Below are positions 24,519 through 34,713 of a DNA stretch of 58,269 nucleotides, one piece after another (the stretch's first letter is position 1; each line of letters opens with the position of its first letter). The notes beneath the pieces are model-generated. The model worked only from the letters and a program-made list of their open reading frames with translations. It made no database searches and was not told where the DNA came from. This stretch comes from Acidimicrobiia bacterium (lineage in GTDB: Bacteria > Actinomycetota > Acidimicrobiia > Acidimicrobiales > CAIXPF01), in contig CANJRG010000012.1 in NCBI GenBank assembly GCA_947476745.1, positions 84,256-142,524 on the forward strand. Reading direction: 5' to 3'. The position numbers were made by a program, and so were the translations under genes.

Positions 24519-27500
24519 GTGGCTGACATGCGCGCAGATTCCTCGATGGTGGGCCCCAACGCCTGGTTGATCGACGAGATGTACGAGCAGTACCTCGGTG
24601 ATCCGCTCTCGGTGAACGAGTCATGGCGGGACTTCTTCGCCGACTACCGGGCCGAGGCCCCCCACCTCGCCCAGCCGGTGCAGACGAGCGCCGCACCGCC
24701 AGCACCGCCAGCACCGCCAGCGGTACCGGTGGCCGACGGCGCGCCGGCACCGCCGACGACGCCCCCGGCAGCGCCGGTCGCCGCCCCAGTCGTCCCCATC
24801 CCGGCCGCGCCGGCACCGGTCGCCGAGGGCCGGCCGTTGCGCGGGGCCGCGGCGCGCATCGTGGCGAACATGACGGCCTCGCTCGAGGTCCCCACCGCCA
24901 CCAGCTTCCGGGAGATCCCGGCCAAGCTGCTCGAGGTCAACCGCAGCATCATCAACGGCTACCTCGGCCGCACCAGAGGCGGCAAGGTCAGCTTCACCCA
25001 TCTGATCGGCTACGCCGTGGTTCGGGCCATCGCCGATGCCGTCCCGGCCATGAACGCCACCTTCTCCGACGAGGATGGCCCCCGGGTCCGACGTCATGAC
25101 GAGGTCAACCTCGGAATCGCCGTCGACCTCGAGAACCCCGACGGCACCCGGTCGCTCATGGTCCCCGTCATCCGCCACGCCGATCGCCTCGACTTCCGCG
25201 AGTTCGTCGGCGCCTACGAGGACCTGATCCGTCGGGTGCGCTCCAAGAAGCTGACCGCCGATGATCTCGCCGGGGCCACCGTCAGCCTCACCAACCCCGG
25301 CACCCTCGGCACCGTCCAGTCGGTTCCCCGGCTGATGAAGGGCCAAGGCGTCATCGTCGGCGTCGGCCGCATCGACTACCCGGCTGCCTTCGAGGGCGCC
25401 GACCCCGAGGCCCTGGCCGAGCTGGGCATCTCCAAGGTCGTCACCGTCAGCTCGACCTACGACCACCGCATCATCCAGGGCGCCGAGTCGGGGCTGTTCC
25501 TACGTGAGGTGCACGACCGTCTGCTCGGCCTGCACGGCTTCTACCGCCGCTGCTTCGAGGCCGTCGGCGTTCCGTACCAGGCCGTCGAATGGCGACGTGA
25601 CGTCAACCCCACCGAGCGGATCGAGGCCGCCGTCGAGAAGCAGACCAAGGTCGATGCCCTCATCAACATGTACCGCGTACGCGGCCACCTCATCGCCGAT
25701 CTCGACCCGCTGCGCCTCGACGAGATCAGGGTTCACACCGAGCTCGACCCCGAGAGCCACGGGCTGACCATCTGGGATCTCGACCGGCACTTCCTGTGCA
25801 GCGGGCTGGCGGGACGTCGGTCGATGACCCTGCGCGAGATCCTCGGGGTGTTGCGTGATGCGTACTGCCGTCGCATCGGCATCGAGTACATGCACATCCA
25901 GGATCCGCAGGAGAAGCGGTGGATCCAGGAACAGGTCGAGGGCGCGGCGCTCGAGGCCGACCTCGACGAGCAGAAGCACATCCTGTCCCGGCTGAACGCG
26001 GCCGAGGCGCTCGAGAAGTTCCTGGCCACCAAGTACCTCGGCCAGAAGCGTTTCGGCATCGAGGGTGCCGAGTCGGCGATCCCGCTGCTCGACGCGGTCC
26101 TCGGCGACGCCGCCGACGCCGGCCTCGACAGCGTGGTGCTGGGTATGGCCCACCGCGGTCGCCTCAACGTGCTGGTGAACATCGTGGGCAAGAGCTACGG
26201 CCAGCTCTTCAGCGAATTCGAGGACCACATCGCCCCTGACGCGGTACAGGGATCGGGCGACGTGAAGTACCACCTGGGCCAGAGCGGCACCTTCGTGTCG
26301 CGGCGGGGCAACCGTATCGAGGTGCAACTCGCCGCCAACCCGTCACACCTCGAGACGGTGGACCCGGTGGTGGTGGGCATGGCCCGGGCGCGCATGGACC
26401 AGATCGCACCACCGGCACACGGGGGTGGCCGGCGCTTCCCGGTGTTGCCGGTGCTGGTGCACGGCGATGCCGCGTTCGCCGGCCAGGGTGTGGTGGCCGA
26501 GACGCTGAACCTGTCGAACATCCGCGGGTACCGGGTGGGCGGCACCGTGCACCTGGTGGTGAACAACCAGCTCGGCTTCACCACCAACCCCGAGGCGGCC
26601 CGTAGCTCCTACTACTGCACCGACGTGGCCAAGATGGTGCAGTCGCCCATCCTCCACGTCAACGGCGACGATCCCGAGGCCTGCGCCCAGGTGGCCCATC
26701 TGGCCTTCGCCTACCGCCAGCAGTTCAACAAGGACGTCGTGATCGACATGGTGTGCTACCGCCGCCACGGTCACAACGAGGGCGACGACCCCAGCTACAC
26801 CCAGCCAGCCATGTACCGGCGCATCAACGAGCTGCGATCGGTCCGCAAGCTCTACACCGAGGCCCTCATCAAGCGCGGCGACCTGTCCCTCGACGAGGCA
26901 GAGGCGGCGCTGGCGGACTTCCAGCGGAGGCTGCAGGCCGCGCTCGACGAGACCCGGCAGAGCGCGCCGGCAAGCACCAGAGCGATGGCCCCGAAGGTGG
27001 TCGGGGTCCTGCCCCCGGTGCGCACCGGCGTCGAACGTCCGGTGCTCGACCGGGTGTACCGGTCGCTGTCGAGCCTGCCCGACGGGTTCACCCTGCACCC
27101 CAAGCTGCAGACCCAGTTCGCCGCCCGGGACAAGCTGTGGGAGGCCGGCGAGGTCGACTGGGCGCTCGGTGAGGCCTTCGCCTTCGCGACGCTGCTCGCC
27201 GAGGGCCGATCGGTGCGGTTGGCGGGACAGGACTCCCGGCGTGGCACGTTCTCGCACCGCCACGCTGCGCTCATCGACTACCGGACCGACCACGAGCACG
27301 TACCGCTCGGTACGGTGGCGGCCGAGTCCGGGGCGTCGCTGTGGCTGTGCGACTCGCTGCTGTCGGAGTACGCGGCGCTGGGCTTCGAGTACGGCTACTC
27401 CGTGCTCAACAAGGACGTGCTCGTGGCCTGGGAGGCGCAGTTCGGCGACTTCATGAACGGCGCCCAGATCGTGATCGACCAGTTCATCGTGGCCGCCGAG

Positions 27501-28193
27501 GACAAGTGGGCCCAGACCTCCGGGCTGGTCATGCTGCTGCCGCACGGCTACGAGGGCCAGGGCCCCGAGCACTCCTCGGCCCGTATCGAGCGGTTCATGA
27601 CCCTCGCCGCCGAGGACAACATCCAGATCGCCAACTGCACCACCGCGGCCCAGTACTTCCATCTGCTGCGCCGTCAGATGATCCGCGACATCCGCAAGCC
27701 CCTGATCGTGTTCACGCCCAAGTCGCTGCTGCGCGACCGGTTCTCCCGTTCACCGGTGTCGGCCTTCGTCGACGGGGCCTTCCAGGAGGTGCTCGACGAC
27801 CCGGCGGCCGCCGGGTCCGCGGAGGTGGTTCGTCGGGTGGTGTTCTGCAGCGGGAAGGTCGCGGTTGATGCCTTCAAGGAACGGGAGCGTCGCGGTGGCC
27901 TGCCGTCGGTGGCCATCGTCCGCGTCGAGCAGCTCTATCCGTGGCCTGCGGCCCAGGTAGCGGCGACCCTTGCCCGGTACGGCAACGCCCGGCAACTGGT
28001 CTGGCTGCAGGAGGAGCCGGAGAACATGGGTCCGTGGAACGGCGTCAAGGGTCACCTGTTCCGCGCTCATGAGGGCACCCATGCCATCTCGCGGGTCTCG
28101 CGCGTCGAATCGGGTAGCCCCGCCAGCGGCAGCCACCAGATCCACGAGCAGGAACGCGAGCAGCTCTTCGAGGAGTGTTTCGCCGGGCTGTGA
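24519..28193 (+). CDS. kgd: Multifunctional 2-oxoglutarate decarboxylase/dehydrogenase E1-E2
   Basis: A 1224-residue actinobacterial-type fusion. Residues ~5-45 are the E1 N-terminal segment (NAWLIDEMYEQYL). A Pro/Ala linker follows (~50-100), then an E2-like acyltransferase domain (~105-345) with the catalytic DHRIIQG near residue 315, and no lipoyl domain. From ~370 on comes the TPP-dependent E1 (GMAHRGRLNVLVNI, VVNNQLGFTTNPE, CYRRHGHNEGDDP, FGDFMNGAQIVIDQ). It feeds 2-oxoglutarate into the TCA cycle as E1 of the complex or as a decarboxylase. In mycobacteria the enzyme is regulated by GarA and acetyl-CoA. The leaderless-box position favours the GTG over the ATG 9 nt later. Confidence 0.96.
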   Translation: MADMRADSSMVGPNAWLIDEMYEQYLGDPLSVNESWRDFFADYRAEAPHLAQPVQTSAAPPAPPAPPAVPVADGAPAPPTTPPAAPVAAPVVPIPAAPAPVAEGRPLRGAAARIVANMTASLEVPTATSFREIPAKLLEVNRSIINGYLGRTRGGKVSFTHLIGYAVVRAIADAVPAMNATFSDEDGPRVRRHDEVNLGIAVDLENPDGTRSLMVPVIRHADRLDFREFVGAYEDLIRRVRSKKLTADDLAGATVSLTNPGTLGTVQSVPRLMKGQGVIVGVGRIDYPAAFEGADPEALAELGISKVVTVSSTYDHRIIQGAESGLFLREVHDRLLGLHGFYRRCFEAVGVPYQAVEWRRDVNPTERIEAAVEKQTKVDALINMYRVRGHLIADLDPLRLDEIRVHTELDPESHGLTIWDLDRHFLCSGLAGRRSMTLREILGVLRDAYCRRIGIEYMHIQDPQEKRWIQEQVEGAALEADLDEQKHILSRLNAAEALEKFLATKYLGQKRFGIEGAESAIPLLDAVLGDAADAGLDSVVLGMAHRGRLNVLVNIVGKSYGQLFSEFEDHIAPDAVQGSGDVKYHLGQSGTFVSRRGNRIEVQLAANPSHLETVDPVVVGMARARMDQIAPPAHGGGRRFPVLPVLVHGDAAFAGQGVVAETLNLSNIRGYRVGGTVHLVVNNQLGFTTNPEAARSSYYCTDVAKMVQSPILHVNGDDPEACAQVAHLAFAYRQQFNKDVVIDMVCYRRHGHNEGDDPSYTQPAMYRRINELRSVRKLYTEALIKRGDLSLDEAEAALADFQRRLQAALDETRQSAPASTRAMAPKVVGVLPPVRTGVERPVLDRVYRSLSSLPDGFTLHPKLQTQFAARDKLWEAGEVDWALGEAFAFATLLAEGRSVRLAGQDSRRGTFSHRHAALIDYRTDHEHVPLGTVAAESGASLWLCDSLLSEYAALGFEYGYSVLNKDVLVAWEAQFGDFMNGAQIVIDQFIVAAEDKWAQTSGLVMLLPHGYEGQGPEHSSARIERFMTLAAEDNIQIANCTTAAQYFHLLRRQMIRDIRKPLIVFTPKSLLRDRFSRSPVSAFVDGAFQEVLDDPAAAGSAEVVRRVVFCSGKVAVDAFKERERRGGLPSVAIVRVEQLYPWPAAQVAATLARYGNARQLVWLQEEPENMGPWNGVKGHLFRAHEGTHAISRVSRVESGSPASGSHQIHEQEREQLFEECFAGL

Positions 28194-28194
28194 G

Positions 28195-28214
28195 CGACGG
28201 CGCTGCCGCCGTCG
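28195..28214. terminator. Hairpin between convergent kgd and HAD genes
   Basis: CGACGGCG / CGCCGTCG form a perfect 8-bp stem with a 4-nt loop between the two convergent stop codons. It could terminate transcription from either side. Confidence 0.45.
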
Positions 28215-28221
28215 GACCCGC

Positions 28222-28854
28222 TCAGCTCAGCGCGAAGCTGACCACCGATTGCAGCGCCGCAAGGGCCTCCGTGGCGTCGATGACCTTGATCGTGGTCATC
28301 CCCATGGCCGCGGCGGGCTTGAGGTTGATCCCGAGGTCGTCGAGGTAGACGACCTCCTCGGGAGCCACCCCCATCGTCTCGCACGCCAGTTCGTAGATAC
28401 GCGGGTCCGGCTTGCGCAAGCCCACCTTCGACGACTCGATGATGTGGTGGAAGTGGGCGTGCACGGCCTTGATCTCGGACTCCCGCTCGAGGTCGGCCAT
28501 CAGCCCGCCACCGGCGAAGTTGTTGGTCAGACAGGCACAGACCAGGTTCTCCGAGCAACGCTGCACCGCCAGCGCCATCGCCGGACGCACCCGGCCCATC
28601 AGGCAGCCCAGCACCGCCTTGCCGCTCACCGTATGTCCCAGTGCCGCGGCCTCCGCCTCGAACAACGGGCAGAACCCGTCGGGGTCCACGTCGTTGCGTT
28701 CGAGCTTGGCCCACGCGTTGTCGAGGTGGTTGGTGGCGTTGATGGTGCGGATCAGGTCCTTGGGCAGACCGTTGGCCGCCTCGTAGGCGTTGAACGCCTC
28801 GAAGGGGCTGGAGGTCACGACACCACCGAAATCGAACAGCGCAGCACGGATCAC
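28222..28854 (-). CDS. HAD-family hydrolase (epoxide-hydrolase N-domain/ACAD10-like)
   Basis: A 210-residue HAD protein. Motif I is ALFDFGGVVTSSP, where the second Asp of DxD is Gly, as in the soluble-epoxide-hydrolase N-terminal phosphatase and ACAD10 groups. Motif II lies in CLTNNF, the Lys in SSKVGLRKPDPRIYE, and motif III is VVYLDDLGINLKPA. The substrate is unknown. TAGGAT ends 8 nt before the GTG. It is divergent from ettA. Confidence 0.85.
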   Translation of the reverse strand: MIRAALFDFGGVVTSSPFEAFNAYEAANGLPKDLIRTINATNHLDNAWAKLERNDVDPDGFCPLFEAEAAALGHTVSGKAVLGCLMGRVRPAMALAVQRCSENLVCACLTNNFAGGGLMADLERESEIKAVHAHFHHIIESSKVGLRKPDPRIYELACETMGVAPEEVVYLDDLGINLKPAAAMGMTTIKVIDATEALAALQSVVSFALS

Positions 28855-29009
28855 GATCGGCGATCCTAGGTCGTGAGCGGACTGGCCACGTCGACCAGCG
28901 ACCACCTCCCCGAGCCGCTGCCGAGCGTCGGCACCAACCACCCTGAGAAGCCCGACGCCGAGACCCATCCGGTCCCCGGTCCGAGGTTGGCCACTAAGGT
29001 GTAACCCCT

Positions 29010-30692
<1,683 letters not shown>

Positions 30693-30823
30693 CCGGCCGA
30701 CGGCGACACCCGCCCAGACCGGCCATCGATCGGGCGAAATCTCCTCGATAGCGATGGTCTGGCGCGCCCCTATCGGGGTGATTTGCCTCACCTACCCTGC
30801 GAGGTCGCGCCGATGCAACAACC

Positions 30824-31096
30824 ATGGCCGATGTCCACGGGCACTCAGATCTCCTACCGAACATCGCTTCGACCGTGGTTGCCCCGACCAAGGTCAGCCG
30901 AGCCGCGCTGCGCCCCATCGAGCCCGGGAGCTACGTCGATTGCGCCCGCTGCCGTGAGCGTGTCAAGTTCCAGGCCAAGATCCGTCTGATGCAGGTGATC
31001 TGCAACGTGTACGACGACGGCCGCTGGGTCAAGGTCGAGCACTACCACGAGGCCTGCTACCTGGCGACGGACCTGTCCTACGGGCCCCCGTCCTGA
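30824..31096 (+). CDS. Small zinc-site protein, 90 aa
   Basis: A 90-residue protein whose N-terminal third is poorly conserved in appearance. The rest reads DCARCRERVKFQAKIRLM, CNVYDDGRWVKVEHYH and EACYLATDL. The CxxC followed by C, H and HxxxC forms a likely single zinc site. A TACCCT sequence lies 25 nt upstream. The start is uncertain; the conserved part begins around residue 38. The function is unknown. Confidence 0.72.
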   Translation: MADVHGHSDLLPNIASTVVAPTKVSRAALRPIEPGSYVDCARCRERVKFQAKIRLMQVICNVYDDGRWVKVEHYHEACYLATDLSYGPPS

Positions 31097-31147
31097 ACCG
31101 GACCGACCGGACCGGGTACCCGTCCCGGACCGCCACCACCACCTCGA

Positions 31148-31153
31148 TAGGGT
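31148..31153 (+). promoter_or_regulatory. -10 box for leaderless cysQ-type gene
   Basis: TAGGGT ends 6 nt before the ATG at 31160. Confidence 0.5.
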
Positions 31154-31159
31154 GCCCCA

Positions 31160-31909
31160 ATGGATGATCACGCCGTCGCCACCCGTCTCGCCGCTGCGGC
31201 CATGCAACTGCTGCTCGAGCTGCGCGGGCGTTTCACCGCCGAGGGCAAAGACCCGAGCGAGTGGGGCAAGCCTGCCGATGCCGAGGCGAACCGGCTGCTC
31301 ATGCGGGAGATCGCCGCGCTGCGCCCGGAGGACGGCGTGCTGTCGGAGGAATCACCCGACACCGAGGCGCGCCTGAGCCGGTCCCGGGTGTGGATCATCG
31401 ACCCGCTCGACGGCACCCGGGAGTTCGGTGAGCCCGGCCGCACCGACTGGGCCGTGCACGTGGCGCTCAGCGTGGACGGGGTCCCCGTGGTGGGCGCCGT
31501 GGCGCTGCCCGACGGCAACGTCCTGAACACTGCGCAGCCCCCGCGTCCCACCCCGGCCGCCGCCCCGACCTGGCGGATGCTGGTGAGCCGCAGCCGGCCG
31601 CCTGCGGTGGCCACCGAGGTCGCCGAACGGCTCGGCCTGGAAACGGTGCCGTGCGGTTCGGCCGGCGCCAAGGTCGCCACCATCCTGCGCGGCGACGCCG
31701 AGCTGTACCTGCACGCCGGCGGGATGCGTCAGTGGGATTCGGCCGCACCGGTGGCCGTCGCGCTGGCCGGAGGCTTCCACGCCAGTCGGATCGACGGCAG
31801 CCCGCTGATCTACAACGGCCCCGAGGTCAACCTGCCGGACCTGTTGGTCTGCCGTCCGGAGATCGCCGCGGACGTCCTCGCCGCCATCGCGGCCAGCGCC
31901 GGGTCCTGA
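31160..31909 (+). CDS. cysQ: 3'(2'),5'-bisphosphate nucleotidase/inositol monophosphatase family (CysQ-like), copy 1
   Basis: A 249-residue lithium-sensitive-type phosphatase. The metal-binding motifs are LSEESPD (Glu), IIDPLDGTREF (DPLDGT) and RQWDSAAPVAVALAGG (WDxAAP). CysQ proteins remove the 3'-phosphate of PAP formed during sulfate assimilation; family members also act on inositol phosphates. It is one of two adjacent paralogues with shared landmarks such as GEP/TDWAVHVAL and HASRIDGSPL. Confidence 0.88.
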   Translation: MDDHAVATRLAAAAMQLLLELRGRFTAEGKDPSEWGKPADAEANRLLMREIAALRPEDGVLSEESPDTEARLSRSRVWIIDPLDGTREFGEPGRTDWAVHVALSVDGVPVVGAVALPDGNVLNTAQPPRPTPAAAPTWRMLVSRSRPPAVATEVAERLGLETVPCGSAGAKVATILRGDAELYLHAGGMRQWDSAAPVAVALAGGFHASRIDGSPLIYNGPEVNLPDLLVCRPEIAADVLAAIAASAGS

Positions 31910-32089
31910 CCACTCCCCGACCGTCGGCCGATAGCGGCCGGCGCCGGGTCCTCGACGCCGGCCGAAGCCGGCACCGGGCCCGACCGCAGGCCGCCCGCCG
32001 CCGGGTAAGTCCCGTTACCGCGGGTCGATCGCGGTCAGGAGACGGACCGGGCACCACTGTCGCCACCGACGCACCGACGGGTCGCCGGG

Positions 32090-32095
32090 TAGGCT
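32090..32095 (+). promoter_or_regulatory. -10 box before the leaderless uORF
   Basis: TAGGCT ends 8 nt before the ATG at 32104, not before the cysQ-type gene itself. Confidence 0.45.
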
Positions 32096-32103
32096 CGACT
32101 CCA

Positions 32104-32169
32104 ATGGACCTCCGGGCACTACCCCACCGCGTTCGGCCACGTTGCCACGGCACGGTATGCGCCCGGTGA
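32104..32169 (+). CDS. Putative 21-aa leaderless leader peptide (uORF)
   Basis: An ATG 8 nt after a TAGGCT box opens a 21-codon frame reading MDLRALPHRVRPRCHGTVC and ending in Ala-Arg. Its TGA overlaps the GTG of the second cysQ-type gene as GTGA, which is the usual geometry for translational coupling. Two cysteine codons lie near the end. In mycobacteria, leaderless cysteine-rich short ORFs are known to regulate sulfur genes, but those have runs of Cys; here there are only two separated ones. Regulation is inference. Alternatively it is chance translation of a 5' leader. Confidence 0.4.
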   Translation: MDLRALPHRVRPRCHGTVCAR

Positions 32170-32957
32170 AGGACGCCTCCGACCATCTCGTCGCCCGGCA
32201 CGTCGCCGATGAGGCCGGCACCGCCCTGCTCGAACTGCGCGAAGAACTGCAGCGCCGAGGCACCTCACGATGGGACCTCGAGGCCCAGGGCGACAGCGTT
32301 GCCCACCATCTCATCGTCGACCTGCTCCGGGTAATCCGCCCCGACGACCACGTGCTGTCCGAGGAGGGCGCCGACGACCGGCGTCGGCTCGAGGCCGAAC
32401 GGGTGTGGATCGTCGACCCCCTCGACGGGACCAACGAGTTCGGGACCCCGCCCCGCCCGGACTGGGCGGTGCACGTGGCGCTGGTGGAGCACAACGTGGC
32501 CGTGGCCGGGGCCGTGGCGCTGCCGGCGATGGGCGTCACCCTCGCCACCGACGACCCGCCGTCCATGCCCGAACGCGAGGACGGCCCGATCCGGGTGATG
32601 GCATCGCGCTGGCACCCGTCGGCTGCGGCGCAGGTCGTGGCCCGCGAGACCGGCGGCCAGATCCTCGGCCTGGGCTCCGCCGGGGCCAAGGCGATGGCCG
32701 TGGTCCTCGGCCACGGCGACGTCTACGCCCATTCGGGTGGCCAGTACGAGTGGGACAACTGCGCCCCGGTCGTGGTCGCCGAGGCCGCAGGGTTCCACGT
32801 GTCGAGGATCGACGGCTCGCCGCTGCGTTACAACAACGCCTCCGTCTACCTGCCGGACTTCCTCATCTGCCGTCCCGAACTGGCCGATCGCTGCCTCGAT
32901 GCGCTGAGCCGGGCGATGACCCGCAGCCGGCTCTGGACGCCCGACGACGACTACTGA
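32166..32957 (+). CDS. cysQ: CysQ-like phosphatase, copy 2
   Basis: A 263-residue paralogue of the gene just upstream. Motifs are LSEEGADD, WIVDPLDGTNEF and QYEWDNCAPVVVAEAAG; the usual WDxAAP is WDNCAP here. It also carries DWAVHVALVEHNVAVAGAV and GFHVSRIDGSPL, close to copy 1. The GTG was chosen because the alignment with copy 1 begins there (SDHLVARHVADEAG against DDHAVATRLAAAAM) and because it overlaps the uORF stop. An in-frame ATG lies 9 nt earlier. The presence of two different copies suggests different substrates, perhaps PAP and an inositol phosphate. Confidence 0.87.
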   Translation: MKDASDHLVARHVADEAGTALLELREELQRRGTSRWDLEAQGDSVAHHLIVDLLRVIRPDDHVLSEEGADDRRRLEAERVWIVDPLDGTNEFGTPPRPDWAVHVALVEHNVAVAGAVALPAMGVTLATDDPPSMPEREDGPIRVMASRWHPSAAAQVVARETGGQILGLGSAGAKAMAVVLGHGDVYAHSGGQYEWDNCAPVVVAEAAGFHVSRIDGSPLRYNNASVYLPDFLICRPELADRCLDALSRAMTRSRLWTPDDDY

Positions 32958-33048
32958 TCGTCCGCTCGGCCGAGCCGGCCCGCGCCCGGCGACGATCGCG
33001 GCGGGCCACGGGTGTTCGCAACGGACCGGGGCCGACCACACTGGGGTG

Positions 33049-34668
33049 ATGCCCGCCTCCGCCACCCCCGAGATGGACCCGCTGTCGCGACCGGCCGACC
33101 TCGACCTGGGGACCTTCAGCGACACCCCACCGTGGCTGGTGGAACCCGATGCGATGGTGTGGCGTCGCCGGGTCCCGGTGCTGCGGGCCATGACCCGTCG
33201 GTCGGTGCCCGAGCTGACCAGCCCACCGACCGTCCCGCCGGTGCGGCGGATGGTGCGCACGGTGTACGAACTCGGCTCGGCGGTCGGGCTGTGGGCGCTG
33301 CGCGAGCGCCGGGCCGATGCCGCCACCTCCCGGGCGGCCATCTCCCGTCGCATCCGCAAGGCGGCCGAGCACCTCGGGCCGACCTACATCAAGCTGGGCC
33401 AGATCATCTCCTCCGGCGAGGGCCTCTTCCCCACCGAACTGGTCTCCGAGTTCAAGCTGCTGCGCGACCAGGTCCCCGCTGAGCCCTTCGCCGCGGTCCG
33501 TCGGGTGGTCGAGGAAGACCTCGGCCGACCGCTCGAGACGGTGTTCTCGCGTTTCGACCCGGTCCCGTTGGCCGCGGCCTCCGTCGCCCAGGTCCATGCG
33601 GCCACGCTGCGCGACGGGGGCATCGACGTGGTGGTGAAGGTGCAACGGCCTGCCGTGGCGTCACTGGTCCGCCTCGACCTTCGGGTCATGGCCTGGCTGG
33701 CCCCCTTTCTCATCGGGCGCATCCCCATCGCCGCCCTGGCCAACCCGCCGGCCCTGGTGGAACTGTTCGCCGAGACCATCACCGAGGAGCTCGACTTCCG
33801 CATCGAGGCGCAGAACATGCTCGACGTGGCCGCCAGCTACGCCGAGCTGGGCCAGCGCAGCTTCGTCATCCCCCGGCCGCACCCCGAGCTGGTCACCCGC
33901 CGGGTGCTGGTCATGGAACGGCTCGACGGGTTCCGCTTCGATGACGTCGCCGGCATGACCGATGCTGGGCTCGACACCCACCAGATCATCCGGTCCGGCA
34001 TGATCGGCTTCCTCGAGGGCTGCATGATCTGCGGCATCTTCCACGGCGACCTGCACGGCGGCAACCTGTTCGTGCGAACCGACGGGCGTACCGCTCTGCT
34101 GGACTTCGGGATCACCGCCCGGATGACCCCGACCGAGCGGCACGCCTTCCTCCGGCTGTTGATGTCGGCGTCGATGAACGACGTGAAGGGCCAGCTCGCG
34201 GCGCTGCGCGACCTCGGCACCCTGCCACCGGACACCGACCTCGACGAGGTGATACGCGAGCTCAAGCTCGACGGGCCCCCCATCGACCCGACCCAGCTGA
34301 CCCCCGACGAGCTGGTGGCAGAGATCCAGAAGATGGTGAAGCTGCTGCTGGCCTACGGGGCTCGGCTGCCCAAGATCCTCATGCTCTTCGTCAAGAACCT
34401 GGTATTCCTCGACGGCGCCATCGCCACCTTGGCCCCCGGGCTCGACCTCTTCGCCGAGATCACCCACCTGTCGATGTATTTCGCCACCACCCACGGCGAG
34501 CGCATCGCGGCGGAGATCGGCGTGGCCCCCGATGCCTACGCCATGGACCTCAGCGGGATCAAGGCCGGGTTCGGGGTGGACCCGACGGTCACGACCACCC
34601 TCACCTACGCCGAGCTGCGAGAACGCCGCGAGCTGATCCGCAGCCGGCTGCGCGGCCGGGTCGGCTGA
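33049..34668 (+). CDS. AarF/ABC1/UbiB family atypical kinase
   Basis: A 539-residue member of the UbiB/ABC1 atypical kinase family. The signature KxGQ is YIKLGQIISSGEGLFP, the Ala-rich nucleotide loop is AAASVAQVHAA, the catalytic loop is FHGDLHGGNLFV and the metal motif is ALLDFGITA. The family supports quinone or isoprenoid lipid metabolism through ATPase activity. No C-terminal transmembrane pair is evident, unlike E. coli UbiB. ATG 33049 was chosen over a GTG one codon before. Confidence 0.9.
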   Translation: MPASATPEMDPLSRPADLDLGTFSDTPPWLVEPDAMVWRRRVPVLRAMTRRSVPELTSPPTVPPVRRMVRTVYELGSAVGLWALRERRADAATSRAAISRRIRKAAEHLGPTYIKLGQIISSGEGLFPTELVSEFKLLRDQVPAEPFAAVRRVVEEDLGRPLETVFSRFDPVPLAAASVAQVHAATLRDGGIDVVVKVQRPAVASLVRLDLRVMAWLAPFLIGRIPIAALANPPALVELFAETITEELDFRIEAQNMLDVAASYAELGQRSFVIPRPHPELVTRRVLVMERLDGFRFDDVAGMTDAGLDTHQIIRSGMIGFLEGCMICGIFHGDLHGGNLFVRTDGRTALLDFGITARMTPTERHAFLRLLMSASMNDVKGQLAALRDLGTLPPDTDLDEVIRELKLDGPPIDPTQLTPDELVAEIQKMVKLLLAYGARLPKILMLFVKNLVFLDGAIATLAPGLDLFAEITHLSMYFATTHGERIAAEIGVAPDAYAMDLSGIKAGFGVDPTVTTTLTYAELRERRELIRSRLRGRVG

Positions 34669-34713
34669 GCCGGCACCGGGCCCTGCCGCATCAGCGCACC
34701 TGGCCCGACTGGC

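Noticed and set aside
31910-32103. Riboswitch or attenuator between the two cysQ genes
   Set aside because: Several GC-rich palindromes exist, but none matches a known riboswitch core and no terminator with a T-tract was seen; only the uORF is supported.
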